This document shows, piece by piece, positions 43,937-54,247 of a stretch of DNA of 64,000 nucleotides. The position numbers and the translations under genes are program-made. The notes beneath the pieces were generated by a model. It had not been told where the DNA came from. It was given only the letters and a program-made list of their open reading frames with translations, and did not search any database. The stretch comes from Leptospiraceae bacterium (GTDB lineage Bacteria; Spirochaetota; Leptospiria; Leptospirales; Leptospiraceae). The DNA lies in assembly GCA_024233865.1 (NCBI GenBank), contig JACKPA010000010.1, positions 178,540 through 242,539 of the forward strand. Direction: 5' to 3'. Position 1 is the stretch's first letter; each line of letters begins with the position of its first letter.

Positions 43937-45154
43937 TTATATAATATTTTTGCTTTTTAACAAAAGCACCCACCCGGCAACAGGAAGATTAAATGGAACC
44001 GCATCTTTGTTCTTAAGAAGTGCTGAAATAAATGCTCCATTACTATAATCCATCTCAAAGGGCTTGCCTTGGTTTTCCCGGTACAACCTGTCATGCTCCA
44101 TAAAAAGAACCGGCCATCCGGAAGGAAGCATGTAAAAAATTTTGTCCAAATTCTTAGACCAAAGATCAGCCAACTCATCAAATTCGAAAGGGTCCTTACC
44201 ATACTTTTCCACACCTTCCGTCAATTGAGACTGCATTTGTTCTTGAACAATCTCTTTAATTTTGTTAATATCCTTTTTCTGGATTTTATGGAAAGGCTTA
44301 TCCGTCATCTCATACACCTTGATTGGCTTTCCTATACAATAGGTCATTTTTGCCGGCAAAGCAAAATAAAATGCCCATGGATAGATGGGAACCATGAGAC
44401 TGATGGGACCTAAAGGTAAAAATGGAATTTTTAGTTTATTAACCAGCTTGTTTAACTCGTCCGATTTGTAGCTGTATGGATTCAAGTATTCTCCGTTAAC
44501 GGTTGCCACCGGAATAATGTCCACACCAAATTTTAAAGCCATCCGAATAAAAGAAGATGAAACCCTTTGCAGTTGGTATTTTTTATCAAAACCTTTCCCT
44601 ATTCCGGGAACTCCCTCAGGATAAATTAAAACATTGGCATCCGGAGTGTGCATCATAGCTTCAAAATTTTCAAATGTTGCGGGAACTCCTCCAAGCCGTT
44701 TCCAGAAATTTTCCATCATAAAAGGGTTCATATAAATAGACTCTGCAAGCATGGGAGCAAAAACCGGTCGTATAGAATCAGCAAATTCAAAATTATTGAT
44801 GCTCAGTAGCTTGCTTGCCATAATGATCCCATCCCAGGGAAATGACATTCCGGAATGGTTGCTTGCATAAATGAGTGGATGGAGTGGATCGTTTTTTTTG
44901 GGAGCTCCATTTTCTATTCCGACAAAAGATGCTCGAAAATAGTATTTGTCAATAAAGCTTAAAACGTTTTTAGTAATACTTTGTGTATAATCCGGATCAA
45001 TATGCCGGTTTATTTCCGTTAAAATTCTATGAAATCGCTTTACTTCTTCGGTTTGCTCTTGCCCCTGAAGAACTTCGATGGTTCTTGTTCCCAGTTTTGT
45101 TGTCAAAACAACGTCTTTATCAGATGAAATAATTTTTTTTTGTTCGTTGCCCAT
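43937..45154 (-). CDS. PlsC-like lysophospholipid acyltransferase family protein
   Basis: A 405-residue protein with the acyltransferase signature YASNHSGMSFPWDG in place of the usual NHxSxxD block; the spacing between His and Asp is longer than usual. The second motif VLIYPEGVPGIGKG is a typical PEG block, followed by FIRMALKFGVDIIPVA. The N-terminal 75 residues and C-terminus are extra. It probably acylates a glycerolipid at the membrane. The unusual HX7D spacing makes the exact substrate uncertain. PilZ gene upstream. Confidence 0.8.
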   Translation of the reverse strand: MGNEQKKIISSDKDVVLTTKLGTRTIEVLQGQEQTEEVKRFHRILTEINRHIDPDYTQSITKNVLSFIDKYYFRASFVGIENGAPKKNDPLHPLIYASNHSGMSFPWDGIIMASKLLSINNFEFADSIRPVFAPMLAESIYMNPFMMENFWKRLGGVPATFENFEAMMHTPDANVLIYPEGVPGIGKGFDKKYQLQRVSSSFIRMALKFGVDIIPVATVNGEYLNPYSYKSDELNKLVNKLKIPFLPLGPISLMVPIYPWAFYFALPAKMTYCIGKPIKVYEMTDKPFHKIQKKDINKIKEIVQEQMQSQLTEGVEKYGKDPFEFDELADLWSKNLDKIFYMLPSGWPVLFMEHDRLYRENQGKPFEMDYSNGAFISALLKNKDAVPFNLPVAGWVLLLKSKNII

Positions 45155-45166
45155 TTTATAATCCTT

Positions 45167-45532
45167 TTAATGATTCATATTGATATAATCAATCTCGCTG
45201 GAAGAGAGTGGTTCTTTGAATTCTACGTTTGCTCTGTAAGAAACGTTCAAACTTTTACCAATTTGCAAAATATATTTTTGGTTATGGGTGAAATTCCGTA
45301 TATTCCTCAGAATACATTCCTTATCAAAACTTTTATTGGCAACTTTAAATACCAAACGAAACCTATCACCTACCTTGAAATCGTGGTTTACATAAACCAT
45401 AATCCCACCTACGCTAACGTTATAGATGTAGCATCCAAACGCTTCCTCCGAATTATCTGATAAAGTAATTTCTCCAAAATCTTCCAATAGATATCTTTGG
45501 CTCTTCCTATGCTCTATAATTTTCTGTTCCAC
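45167..45532 (-). CDS. PilZ-domain c-di-GMP-binding protein
   Basis: A 121-residue single PilZ domain from a GTG start (preceded by TAGGGAT). The c-di-GMP signature is visible: the basic RKSQRY near residues 9-14 (RxxxR type) and NVSVGGI further on. It is cytoplasmic, a likely adaptor coupling c-di-GMP to envelope or motility functions. It lies 12 bp before the acyltransferase gene, so the two may be co-expressed. Confidence 0.85.
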   Translation of the reverse strand: MEQKIIEHRKSQRYLLEDFGEITLSDNSEEAFGCYIYNVSVGGIMVYVNHDFKVGDRFRLVFKVANKSFDKECILRNIRNFTHNQKYILQIGKSLNVSYRANVEFKEPLSSSEIDYINMNH

Positions 45533-45632
45533 TTTTGCATCCCTAAATTAATAATTTATAATAAATCTCTAAAATAATTAGTTTACTTGTCAATAACAAA
45601 GAGAAGTATTACAGGAAATATAAAAAAAACCT

Positions 45633-47333
45633 TTAGTTCTTTATACTATGGTTATCCAGAATTTGAGTAAAAATTGTTTCGTTGAGTTTACCAAAGAGGA
45701 TAATTTGGTATTCTTTACCTTTTTGCAATAAAGATTTATCAATAACCAGAAAAAAACCGCTATTTAAAAGTTCTTTTTCTCCAAAATGCTTTACTATGTC
45801 AAATCTCTTTCTCACTTGAGCGTTTTTTAATAAAAATATTTCATTATTTGCTTGTAACCCTATACAAAAATTTTTAAAAGCTTTTTTTGAGGATTTAGGA
45901 AACGTCCAACCTTGTATTAACGCGTACTCTAATGAACCTTCTAGCTGATCAATGGCAAATTCCATTTGCTGTTTTATGGGGTACTTGTTGAAACTTAACT
46001 CACAATTCTTGGCTTGAGTTTCAAGAATGCTCTTTTCAACCCTAAAAAAACCTGCATTTGTAAATTGCTTCATATAAGAAGATGCCCTTTCTTTATGCTC
46101 ATAAGGCAGACCTTGTCCCGAAATGCTCCACCATTCTAGTCCTAAAAGACGATCAAAAGATGTATGTCTGACTCCATCATATAAATTATTATAGCTTAGA
46201 CAGCAAATTGTAACAGCAACAAAGGTCGCACTAGGAACAATAAACTTTAACAACTTGCTGCTGACCGTTTGTATCAATAATAAATAAACAGTAGAAATAG
46301 TCATTAACGAAAAGAATGTATAACGAGATGCCAGTGCTTGATCTGAGCCAAAGTTATAACGACCTATGCTAGCTGCTACTGCCGAACCGATTAAAAAAGA
46401 AAGAGCAGCAAAAAGAAAAACATCAATTCGCTTCTTTTTTACTTGCCACAGACAAATACAATAAAAAACCAATACCATCGCTCCGATTATAGCAGCAAAT
46501 ACTTTAAGTTTAGGATAACCCATTGTGAAACCGGAGCCAAGAAACACAAATATATACTTGACAAGCCGAAAAGGATTCAAAGGCTCTTTTGGACTGTGAA
46601 TCGAGTAGTAGTCAGAAAAATATAAAAATAACATCAATCCCAAAATACTTCCAGAGACTATTGCTTTTTGTTTCCTGCCAGTAAACAAAAAAAGAACTAC
46701 AACAACTATTGCAGCAATGAAGCCATTTGCCATTGTAAAAACAGAAAAAAACAATAGAACTTGACTCAAAAAAAATGATTTCCAAGAATCATTATTTGCA
46801 ATACAATAAATGGATGCCAATGCCAATGTAAAAGATCCGAAATTCTGTATCGAATACGAAAAGCAAATACCAGACTCCCAAAATTGAATATTAAAAATTA
46901 GGAATGAAACAGGGATACAAACCCATAGATTGGAAGTAAATTTATGTTGGTTTTTTAAAAAAATAAATAATGCCCACAAAAGAAATAAGTTACCTATTGT
47001 TGTTAATCTTGCAAAATTTATCTCAGCAAAAAACCATGAATAAAATAACATAAACAAACGAACCAGCAATATTCGATGCTCGTTATGTTGGCTTATTAAA
47101 ATTTTAAATTGTTCCCAAAGTGAATCAGATTTTTGGTGCTCTAAAAAGGTTCTGATTAGTTCAAAATCATCCCAAAATGGTGCGTTCTCAACTATGGTAG
47201 CGATGTAAAAGTAATAGAAACCAATAGGAAGGAAGATAAGTAACAATGGGGATACTATTTTAGTATATAGTGTTAATGGTTTTGGTGTCATATCAAAAGA
47301 TTTTATTTTTTTATATAAATTGATGCCTATCAA
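45633..47333 (-). CDS. GT-C-like polytopic membrane protein
   Basis: Up to 566 residues; the longest frame starts at TTG (47333), but the ATG at 47291 (MTPKPLTLYTK) is the more likely start. About ten TM segments, with the first extracytoplasmic loop ENAPFWDDFELIRTF holding a D-D pair where GT-C glycosyltransferases have catalytic Asp. The C-terminal 150 residues are soluble. Likely transfers a sugar from a lipid carrier to envelope glycans; acceptor unknown. Confidence 0.65.
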   Translation of the reverse strand: MIGINLYKKIKSFDMTPKPLTLYTKIVSPLLLIFLPIGFYYFYIATIVENAPFWDDFELIRTFLEHQKSDSLWEQFKILISQHNEHRILLVRLFMLFYSWFFAEINFARLTTIGNLFLLWALFIFLKNQHKFTSNLWVCIPVSFLIFNIQFWESGICFSYSIQNFGSFTLALASIYCIANNDSWKSFFLSQVLLFFSVFTMANGFIAAIVVVVLFLFTGRKQKAIVSGSILGLMLFLYFSDYYSIHSPKEPLNPFRLVKYIFVFLGSGFTMGYPKLKVFAAIIGAMVLVFYCICLWQVKKKRIDVFLFAALSFLIGSAVAASIGRYNFGSDQALASRYTFFSLMTISTVYLLLIQTVSSKLLKFIVPSATFVAVTICCLSYNNLYDGVRHTSFDRLLGLEWWSISGQGLPYEHKERASSYMKQFTNAGFFRVEKSILETQAKNCELSFNKYPIKQQMEFAIDQLEGSLEYALIQGWTFPKSSKKAFKNFCIGLQANNEIFLLKNAQVRKRFDIVKHFGEKELLNSGFFLVIDKSLLQKGKEYQIILFGKLNETIFTQILDNHSIKN

Positions 47334-47398
47334 TTTTTTTAGATATTGTTTATTGCAAAAGAATATAATATATTGAATATTGATTTAGGGAGAGAATA

Positions 47399-47770
47399 TG
47401 CTCAATGATAAACAAAAAGCAATTACGCTGAGGGTAGAAATATTCAACTTTTGGTTTTCTCAGCCTTTAACAATCATGAATTTAACAACTTTCTATATAA
47501 TTCTGATTCTGTATACCTTCCAAGCCTTTACAAGGATATTATAGTCAATAATGGAGCCTTTTCCGGCTGGATGTTACCCAGCTCTTTATTATTTTCCGGA
47601 TATGTTACTTTTTTTTACAATTTTACGTTATTTATATTTTTTTATTACCATTTATGTTAATATTATCTACTATTCATTCAGGGCTCTATATCGGTATAGC
47701 TGAACTTTTTAGATATTAGAAAATAAATATGGAAAGCCAATTAAAGAAGTTGATTGTGAAGAAGTTTTGC
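47399..47770 (+). pseudogene. Remnants of a GT-like membrane protein
   Basis: Short pieces in different frames. Reading from about 47450, AFNNHEFNNFLYNSDSVYLP then SLYKDIIVNNGAFSGWMLPS resembles the early loop of glycosyltransferase-like membrane proteins (SDS-x-YLP-x-LYKDI). It ends in LFIFFYYHLC at 47660. A second piece (KYGKPIKEVDCEEVLL) follows in another frame up to about 47790. No continuous gene remains. Confidence 0.5.
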
Positions 47771-47810
47771 TGAACGTGTATAAATACCCATAAGTTATTA
47801 ATAATCTAAA

Positions 47811-49394
47811 ATGAAAAAAGTATCTCAGTATTCTTTAACTATAGTTTTGGGAATAACCTTTCTCTATATTTTCTACAGAAATAATATAGGAATTCAATTT
47901 CAAAATGTACCTGGCGATTTTGGAGATAGCAAGCTGAATATGTACATATTGGAACATGGCTACAAGTACTTAACAAATCAAATTAATAATTTATGGAGTC
48001 CCCCCTTTTACTACCCTGAACAGATGGTATTGTCATATTCTGACAATCTAATAGGATGTTACCCATTTTATACAATTTATAGGGTAGTTGGTTTTTCCAG
48101 AGAAACGTCATACCAGCTATACTATCTTACTATTTCACTTATAACTTTTTTTTCATGTTTTTGGGTCTTAAAAAAATTATTTCAAAGTTATATCGCATCA
48201 ATAGCAGGAGCTTTTTTATTTACTTTCTCTATAAGTATGGTTCATGCGGTATGGCATTTTCAAATGTTGACAATATTCCCCATACCTTTGATATTTTATA
48301 CAATTATCCAATTCTTTAAACTATATAAAACAAAATACTTATTTTATGCATCCTTACTAATTACTTACCAGTTTTATATAGGTATTTATTTAGGATATTT
48401 TACTTTTCTTGTTTCTATAATATTTATTTTATCTATGTTTTTCATGAATATTTCTAATAGAAAATTTATTGACTATTCCAGAAATTATAAAAACTATTTT
48501 TATCTTTTATCTATCATCTTGCTAAACTATCTTTTATTAAAATTACTTTTCGAGCCTTATTTACAAGAGCACAAGATTTTTGGAGGTTATGATTGGAAAC
48601 ATTGGATATCACAAACTTTACCAAGGTTTTCCAGCTATTTTTATCATGAAGGAAAATCTTTACTTTATAAAAATGTTTTTAACTTAGCTCTATCGGAAAA
48701 TCTGACAAATAGCTCTTACTTGCATAATATGTACATTGGCTTTATACCATATATTTCAATAGTATTCAACTTCTGTTATTTACTATTTATAAAGCATAAA
48801 AAAAGCAATGATAAAATAACAATGGCTGTATTATCAAGTATAATAATAATTATTTTGTTAATAACCTATATTGATGCAATTAATTTTTCATTTTACCTAT
48901 ATTTGTTTAAAATTCCTGGAATTGGAACTATAAAAGCATTTAGTAGAATTATTGTAGTAATTACTATTTTTTTTGCGTTTAGTACGGCATACATGATATG
49001 TTCAATCGAAAAAAAATTTCATAGGAAAATAAAATATTTTATATCTATTGCAATATTATGTTTTATCGTGTGTGAGAATTTTACAAGTTATTCTTATTCA
49101 TACAATAAAGCTGCTCACCTTAAACAGATAGAAGACCTTAAACAGAAAGTTTTATCTAAAATTAAAGAACTTAAATTAGGTAAAAATGAGGTGACATTTT
49201 GGTCTAATAATCCTTACCCTCTTGATGCAATGCTTCTCTCCCAAGACATGAATATACCTACAACAAGTGGCTATAGCGGGCATTGTCCTCGTGGTTACTC
49301 TACGCTTCGAGAAGGTGTGATAAATTGGTACAAAGGTAAAGTTCAAGAAAAAGAAACGGACAAGATATTAATTTTAATTGAAGATGATTATTGA
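47811..49394 (+). CDS. GT-C-like polytopic membrane protein
   Basis: A 527-residue protein with about ten TM segments. The N-terminal loop VPGDFGDSKLNMYILEHGY has an Asp-rich motif that fits catalytic Asp of GT-C enzymes, and WSPPFYYPEQMVLSYSDNLI continues the conserved pattern. The C-terminal soluble part is short; related proteins I recall are longer, so it may be truncated at the end. Probably an envelope glycosyltransferase. Confidence 0.65.
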   Translation: MKKVSQYSLTIVLGITFLYIFYRNNIGIQFQNVPGDFGDSKLNMYILEHGYKYLTNQINNLWSPPFYYPEQMVLSYSDNLIGCYPFYTIYRVVGFSRETSYQLYYLTISLITFFSCFWVLKKLFQSYIASIAGAFLFTFSISMVHAVWHFQMLTIFPIPLIFYTIIQFFKLYKTKYLFYASLLITYQFYIGIYLGYFTFLVSIIFILSMFFMNISNRKFIDYSRNYKNYFYLLSIILLNYLLLKLLFEPYLQEHKIFGGYDWKHWISQTLPRFSSYFYHEGKSLLYKNVFNLALSENLTNSSYLHNMYIGFIPYISIVFNFCYLLFIKHKKSNDKITMAVLSSIIIIILLITYIDAINFSFYLYLFKIPGIGTIKAFSRIIVVITIFFAFSTAYMICSIEKKFHRKIKYFISIAILCFIVCENFTSYSYSYNKAAHLKQIEDLKQKVLSKIKELKLGKNEVTFWSNNPYPLDAMLLSQDMNIPTTSGYSGHCPRGYSTLREGVINWYKGKVQEKETDKILILIEDDY

Positions 49395-49585
49395 TAGGGT
49401 TGATGAGAGAAATAGTTTCTTGTTTCAAAGTTTAAAGTCCCATGGTATAAATATGAGATTCTTATAAGCCAAAGAAGTTGCACTAAAAAATGAAGCGATT
49501 TGAAAAATTGATTTGCTTTTCAAGAAACATAACTTGATTCATTCTTAAACAATTAAAGATTGGTTTTATAAATGGATTTCTAAAA

Positions 49586-50227
49586 ATGAATAAGTATAAA
49601 GTTCTTGAAACACGCCAATTGACTCCAGACTGCTTTGTTTTAAAAACAGAAAGAAACGGACTTGCTTTTCAAGCCGGTCAATGTGTAAACATTGGAATTG
49701 GCACTGGAGTGAATAGGGAATATTCTCTTTACTCCGGTGAAAAAGATGATTATTTAGAGTTTTTAATTCGAGTCATTCCAAACGGATCCGTATCTCCCTA
49801 TCTTCAAAAACTTAACCCAGGAGATTTTGTCGAAATTCATGGTTCTTATGGTTTATTCACTCTAAGACATCCGGAAGATAAGAGTTTAAAGTATATATTT
49901 ATTGGAACCGGAACCGGAATTGCTCCCTTTCACACTTATATTAGAACCTATCCTGATCTGGATTATAAAGTAATTCATGGAATTCGCTTTGCAAATGAGA
50001 CTTATGACAAGAACCATTATGCTGAAAAAAGGTACTTATCTTGCGTATCTCGCGAGTCTGGAGGTGATTTTCAAGGAAGAGTGACGGATTATATAAAATC
50101 CATTGATGTTCAGGAAGGAACTAGAATTTATTTATGTGGTAATCGATTTATGATTTCAGATATATTTGACATTTTAATTGAAAAGGGTCATAGTGGAGAT
50201 CATATCATTACAGAAGCTTTTTTCTGA
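49586..50227 (+). CDS. Ferredoxin/flavodoxin-NADP reductase-like oxidoreductase
   Basis: A 213-residue protein of the FNR superfamily. The FAD-binding domain shows REYSLYS (RxYS) and a G-SVSPYLQKL segment. The NAD(P)-binding domain shows FIGTGTGIAPFHTYIR and LCGNRFMISD, and it ends ITEAFF, an aromatic C-terminus as in Fpr-type enzymes. It lacks an iron-sulfur cluster domain. It precedes a radical SAM gene by 40 bp and could supply electrons to it; that link is inference. Confidence 0.85.
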   Translation: MNKYKVLETRQLTPDCFVLKTERNGLAFQAGQCVNIGIGTGVNREYSLYSGEKDDYLEFLIRVIPNGSVSPYLQKLNPGDFVEIHGSYGLFTLRHPEDKSLKYIFIGTGTGIAPFHTYIRTYPDLDYKVIHGIRFANETYDKNHYAEKRYLSCVSRESGGDFQGRVTDYIKSIDVQEGTRIYLCGNRFMISDIFDILIEKGHSGDHIITEAFF

Positions 50228-50267
50228 TTAATTTTTTAATATTTATACTCAAAATAGAGGAGCTCCC

Positions 50268-51776
50268 TTGAAAGTTGCCATTTCGTATCCACCAATTATT
50301 AACCAAAGAGGCCAAAAAGCCATGGTCTCTCAAAACCGTAACGTTCAGTTTTTCAAAACACCTACTTATTTACTTCCGGTTGTTCATGCGCAAGCTGCAA
50401 CTTGGTTGAAAAATTTAGGTTATGAGATTTACTGGGATGATGGAAATTCGCAAGAAAAACCATATCAGCAGTGGTTTGATGACCTAATTGAATGGAATCC
50501 AGATGTAGTCGTTTTTGAAAGTACAACACCTGTTATGAAATTCTATTGGAGTATTACGGATTCTTTGAAAGAAAAACTCTCCAATACAATTTTTATCATG
50601 ACCGGTTATCACTCTATGCGAAAACCGGAAGAAACCTTGGAAAAAAGCAAAACGGACATCGTTCTTCGTAGCAATCATGTTGATTTTGTTTTGAGTAAGT
50701 TGATCCCTAAATTGGATGAAGACAGAAAAAACTGGAGAAATACTTTAAAAATTACAGGTTTGGTTTTTAGAGACGAAGACGGAAAGTTTAAATCTACGGG
50801 AAATTTCAAACAAGTAGAGCCTTTGGATAATTCTCCTTTGGTTGATAGAGATTTAGTTCAATGGAAGCGATATGCCTACGAAAACGGGAATTTTTTGCAA
50901 ACCCCAGGAACCTATGCTACTAGCGTTATTCGAGATTGTATGTTTGGAAAATGTACCTTTTGCAGATACAATGGTCCGGATTTAACTTTTTCCGTTATGA
51001 GTGTAAACCGGAGTTTGGATGAATACCAACGTTTGATTGAGGACTATAAGGTTAAAGAAATATTTGATGACTCCGGTGTATGGTATAGAGGAAGCGAAGC
51101 CCGTCAATTTGCAAATGGAATTATAGATAGGGGGCTTCATAAAAAAGGTGCTTATTTTGGCTTCAATACTCGATTTGAATATTTAGACGAAGAAACCATT
51201 AAGTTATTGGGTAAAGCAAACTTTCGTTTTGTTTTGATCGGTTTGGAAGCTGCAGACCAATTTACCTTAAATAAACTAAACAAGGGTTATCAACCCGAAC
51301 ATATCAAAAAATCTCTCCGGTTGATGGCTAATCATGGTTTGCATCCCCATCTTACCATAATGGTTGGTTACTACTGGCAGACCCAAGAAATGTTAGACCA
51401 GACCATTGCGATGGTTAAAGATTTGATGCATTCCGGAGCAGCCAGAACTCTACAGGTAACAATTTGTACACCACTTGATTTCACTCCCTATCATGAAGAA
51501 TGTATACGGGAAGGGGTTATGTTGACCGAAGATTACAATGATTTTGATATGAGCAAGTTGATTGTTAAGACTCCAATTCCACACGAAAAATATTACGATG
51601 CAATTCGAGAAATGTACAGTATTGCGTTTAGTCCCAAGTTTATTGCTCGCCAAGTGAGTTATCTGGGCACCATGAAAAAGAAAGACTGGCAATTTCTCTT
51701 TACCTATGGTTGGAGAGCTGTTCGTAGGGTGAGAAACCACATTTTTAATCTTACACAGGCTGCTCATTCAAAATGA
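50268..51776 (+). CDS. B12-binding-domain radical SAM protein
   Basis: Starts at TTG after GAGGAG. Residues 1-190 look like a B12-binding domain (VAISYPPI ... VVFESTTPVMKF). The radical SAM core follows with a cysteine cluster CMFGKCTFC (CxxxxCxxC rather than the canonical CxxxCxxC) and GVWYRGSEARQFANGI. Family members mostly methylate or rearrange unreactive carbons. It overlaps the next glycosyltransferase by 4 bp, so a role in glycan or lipid modification is plausible. Confidence 0.8.
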   Translation: MKVAISYPPIINQRGQKAMVSQNRNVQFFKTPTYLLPVVHAQAATWLKNLGYEIYWDDGNSQEKPYQQWFDDLIEWNPDVVVFESTTPVMKFYWSITDSLKEKLSNTIFIMTGYHSMRKPEETLEKSKTDIVLRSNHVDFVLSKLIPKLDEDRKNWRNTLKITGLVFRDEDGKFKSTGNFKQVEPLDNSPLVDRDLVQWKRYAYENGNFLQTPGTYATSVIRDCMFGKCTFCRYNGPDLTFSVMSVNRSLDEYQRLIEDYKVKEIFDDSGVWYRGSEARQFANGIIDRGLHKKGAYFGFNTRFEYLDEETIKLLGKANFRFVLIGLEAADQFTLNKLNKGYQPEHIKKSLRLMANHGLHPHLTIMVGYYWQTQEMLDQTIAMVKDLMHSGAARTLQVTICTPLDFTPYHEECIREGVMLTEDYNDFDMSKLIVKTPIPHEKYYDAIREMYSIAFSPKFIARQVSYLGTMKKKDWQFLFTYGWRAVRRVRNHIFNLTQAAHSK

Positions 51777-52771
51777 GAAAGGTTTCTATTGTTATTCCTT
51801 TTCAAAAAGAAAATGATTATTTAAAGGAAACATTAGAGAGATTGAAGTCTTTAGATTATGGCAATTTTGAAGTTGTTCTCTTGCCTGATGAAGAAGGTGA
51901 AATCCAATTTTTTAAAAATAACCAAGTTCCTTATCCTTATAAAGTAATTCCTACAGGTAAGGTAAGTCCAGCCATTAAAAGAGATATAGGAGTTGAAAAA
52001 GGTGAAGGTGAGATTGCTGCCTTTATTGATGACGATGCTTATCCTGATACTGGTTGGTTAAAAAAGGCTACTGTTCATTTTGATAAAGAGGAAGTATGTG
52101 CTGTCGGAGGTCCTCAAGTCACACCTGAAACAGACAGTTTTTCGCAAAAAGTCTCCGGAGCGATGTTTTTATCGTTTCTCAATGGAAATGCTGTGATTCG
52201 TTATTGGCCAATTGGGCAATCTAAAGAGATAGACGATTGGCCAACCGTAAACCTCCTGGTGCGTAAAAACAATTTTTTGGAAGTTGGTGGTTTTGATAGC
52301 ACTTTTTATCCAGGCGAAGACACAAAGCTATGCCTTGACTTGGTAAACAAACTGAACAAGAAGATAATTTATGAACCGAATGCTGTCGTATACCACCACA
52401 GAAGATCGGGTTTTTTTAGACATCTCAAACAAGTAGGTAGGTACGGACTTCATAGAGGACACTTTGCAAAGGTTTATCCGGAAACGAGTCTTCGCTTGCA
52501 GTATATGATACCTTCATTATTCTTTATTTTTTGCCTTTTGGGTTGGTTTCCTTTGCTTTTTTTTCCAGAGTATGTGTATGCATATTTGGGAGTATGGGGG
52601 CTTTATTGTTTTGTTTTGTGCTTGTCGGTTTTTAGTATTTTTAGTAAAATTAAAAATGTATTTGTATCCATATCTACCCTTCCTTATACGTTAGGGACAC
52701 ATATTTTTTATGGTCTTCGGTTTATACAGGGTTATTTTACTAAGAACTTGAGGAGTAAGTTAGGTAGGTAA
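51773..52771 (+). CDS. GT2 family glycosyltransferase with C-terminal TM segments
   Basis: A 332-residue protein. The GT-A fold opens VSIVIPFQKENDYLKETL, has the metal-binding DxD-like IDDDAYPDTGW, and the acceptor-side GGFDSTFYPGEDTKLC followed by HHRRSGFFRHLKQVGRYG. Two or three TM segments from about residue 245 anchor it to the membrane. It transfers a sugar to an undecaprenyl-type or glycan acceptor in surface polysaccharide synthesis; the exact sugar is unknown. Confidence 0.88.
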   Translation: MRKVSIVIPFQKENDYLKETLERLKSLDYGNFEVVLLPDEEGEIQFFKNNQVPYPYKVIPTGKVSPAIKRDIGVEKGEGEIAAFIDDDAYPDTGWLKKATVHFDKEEVCAVGGPQVTPETDSFSQKVSGAMFLSFLNGNAVIRYWPIGQSKEIDDWPTVNLLVRKNNFLEVGGFDSTFYPGEDTKLCLDLVNKLNKKIIYEPNAVVYHHRRSGFFRHLKQVGRYGLHRGHFAKVYPETSLRLQYMIPSLFFIFCLLGWFPLLFFPEYVYAYLGVWGLYCFVLCLSVFSIFSKIKNVFVSISTLPYTLGTHIFYGLRFIQGYFTKNLRSKLGR

Positions 52772-52806
52772 GCATACAATACTTTTAAAAAGGTATAAGA
52801 GTTAAA

Positions 52807-53406
52807 ATGATAATATTTACCCCTATTTTAGAAAGCGAGCTCAAAGAAAAGCCTTCTGTTCCCAAATATGATGGAATCAAAATGAGATTAGAAGAGTTTC
52901 TTGTCTCAGAATTTGATGATCCAGGCTATAAATATGAATGGAATAATGGATTGCTTGAGGCTGATAATAAATTGAAATTTAGTGAACAAATATTAGTAGA
53001 TAATATTATAAGAAAATATTGTCAAACTGACAGTTTTAAAAAAGGGAATTCTCTTTTGCCAGAAGTAGAATGCTATTTAAGTAAAGTTCAATCCGTTAAA
53101 AAACCTGATATTTGTTACCTTACTAAAGAGCAAATAAAAAATTCACGTCAAAAAAGTGTAGATCAAGTTCCTTCATTTGTGATAGAAATTATATCTCCAT
53201 CTAATACTGTATCAGAAATTGAAAAAAAAATCCATGATTATTTTCAAGCCGGAACAAAAGTTATATGGATAATTTATCCGGAATTGTGCAGCGTAAAAGT
53301 ATATTATTCTCCAAAGCAGATAAAAGTTTGTACTGAAAATGATATCTGTGATGCGGGAGATGTGATTTCGGACTTTCATATTACTGTAAATGAGATTTTT
53401 CAGTAA
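52807..53406 (+). CDS. Uma2-family protein, tandem copy 1
   Basis: A 199-residue member. It starts MIIFTPILESELKEKPS, then PKYDGIKMRLEEF, a YEWNNGLLEA pattern, KKPDICYL with the active-site Asp, and FVIEIISPSNTV with the Glu. Very like copy 3 at 54248 (same N-terminal 16 residues), less like copy 2. Nuclease activity is likely by fold; biological role unknown. Confidence 0.85.
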   Translation: MIIFTPILESELKEKPSVPKYDGIKMRLEEFLVSEFDDPGYKYEWNNGLLEADNKLKFSEQILVDNIIRKYCQTDSFKKGNSLLPEVECYLSKVQSVKKPDICYLTKEQIKNSRQKSVDQVPSFVIEIISPSNTVSEIEKKIHDYFQAGTKVIWIIYPELCSVKVYYSPKQIKVCTENDICDAGDVISDFHITVNEIFQ

Positions 53407-53452
53407 GAGATTGGCAGCAACGAATAAAATGAAAAAAGGATGGGGGTAAATT

Positions 53453-54049
53453 GTGATAATCTTCGTTCCTACAGAGAGTAAAAAAGAAGTAATAAAGCTT
53501 CCTAAGTATGATGGAATAAAAATGTCTTTAGAAGAATTTAGTAATTGGGAACCAGAAATTGAAGTAGGGATAAAATACGAATGGGACAATGGTATATTAG
53601 AGGCAGCAGATAAGTTGAGAACGGATGAACTTTATATTTATAGAAATTTACAAAGAGAATTTTATGCAAAAAGCAAATATAGTCATCATGGTTCTTTTAT
53701 AACGGAAGTGAATGTTTATTTAAAAGAAGTAAACAAATTGAGAAGACCTGATATAGTATATTTTTTAGATAAAGAGGTAGAAAAAGCGAAAGGGAAAAAA
53801 GAGAATATTATTCCGGAAATGGTTATGGAAATTGTATCCAATTCAAATTCAATCAACGAAGTAGAAGGAAAAATTCGAGATTATTTTAGATCCGGAATAA
53901 AACTTGTTTGGATTATATTTCCGGATTATAAAGAAGTAAAAATTTATCATTCAATTAAGAATATTCAAGTATGCAATGGAAATGATGTTTGTGAATTTGG
54001 GGACGTGATTCCGGATTTTCAAATTACTGTCGAAGATTTATTTAAGTAA
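53453..54049 (+). CDS. Uma2-family protein, tandem copy 2
   Basis: A 198-residue member from a GTG start. It keeps PKYDGIKMSLEEF, YEWDNGILEA, RRPDIVYF and MEIVSNSNS, and ends DFQITVEDLFK. The N-terminal extension differs from copies 1 and 3. The PD and E residues are present. Arranged head to tail with its paralogues. Confidence 0.85.
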   Translation: MIIFVPTESKKEVIKLPKYDGIKMSLEEFSNWEPEIEVGIKYEWDNGILEAADKLRTDELYIYRNLQREFYAKSKYSHHGSFITEVNVYLKEVNKLRRPDIVYFLDKEVEKAKGKKENIIPEMVMEIVSNSNSINEVEGKIRDYFRSGIKLVWIIFPDYKEVKIYHSIKNIQVCNGNDVCEFGDVIPDFQITVEDLFK

Positions 54050-54247
54050 AAAATGCAAAAGCCCAACGCTGGTACTGTCAATTATTCAAAAACGAAAACC
54101 ACTCTGTTTACAGTATACATCGCAAAGCATCAGACAATGTATTGATAAAAAAATGAAAGGAATTTGGAGAAAATTAACTTGATTCATTCTCAAGTTGTTA
54201 GGAATTATAAGGAAAACTCTTTTTGTGTGATAAGGAATTGAATTAAT

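Noticed and set aside
47399..47545. 48-codon frame MLNDKQKAITLRVEIF as a small membrane gene
   Set aside because: It shares sequence with a better remnant reading in another frame and lacks a ribosome binding site, so it is treated as part of the pseudogene region.
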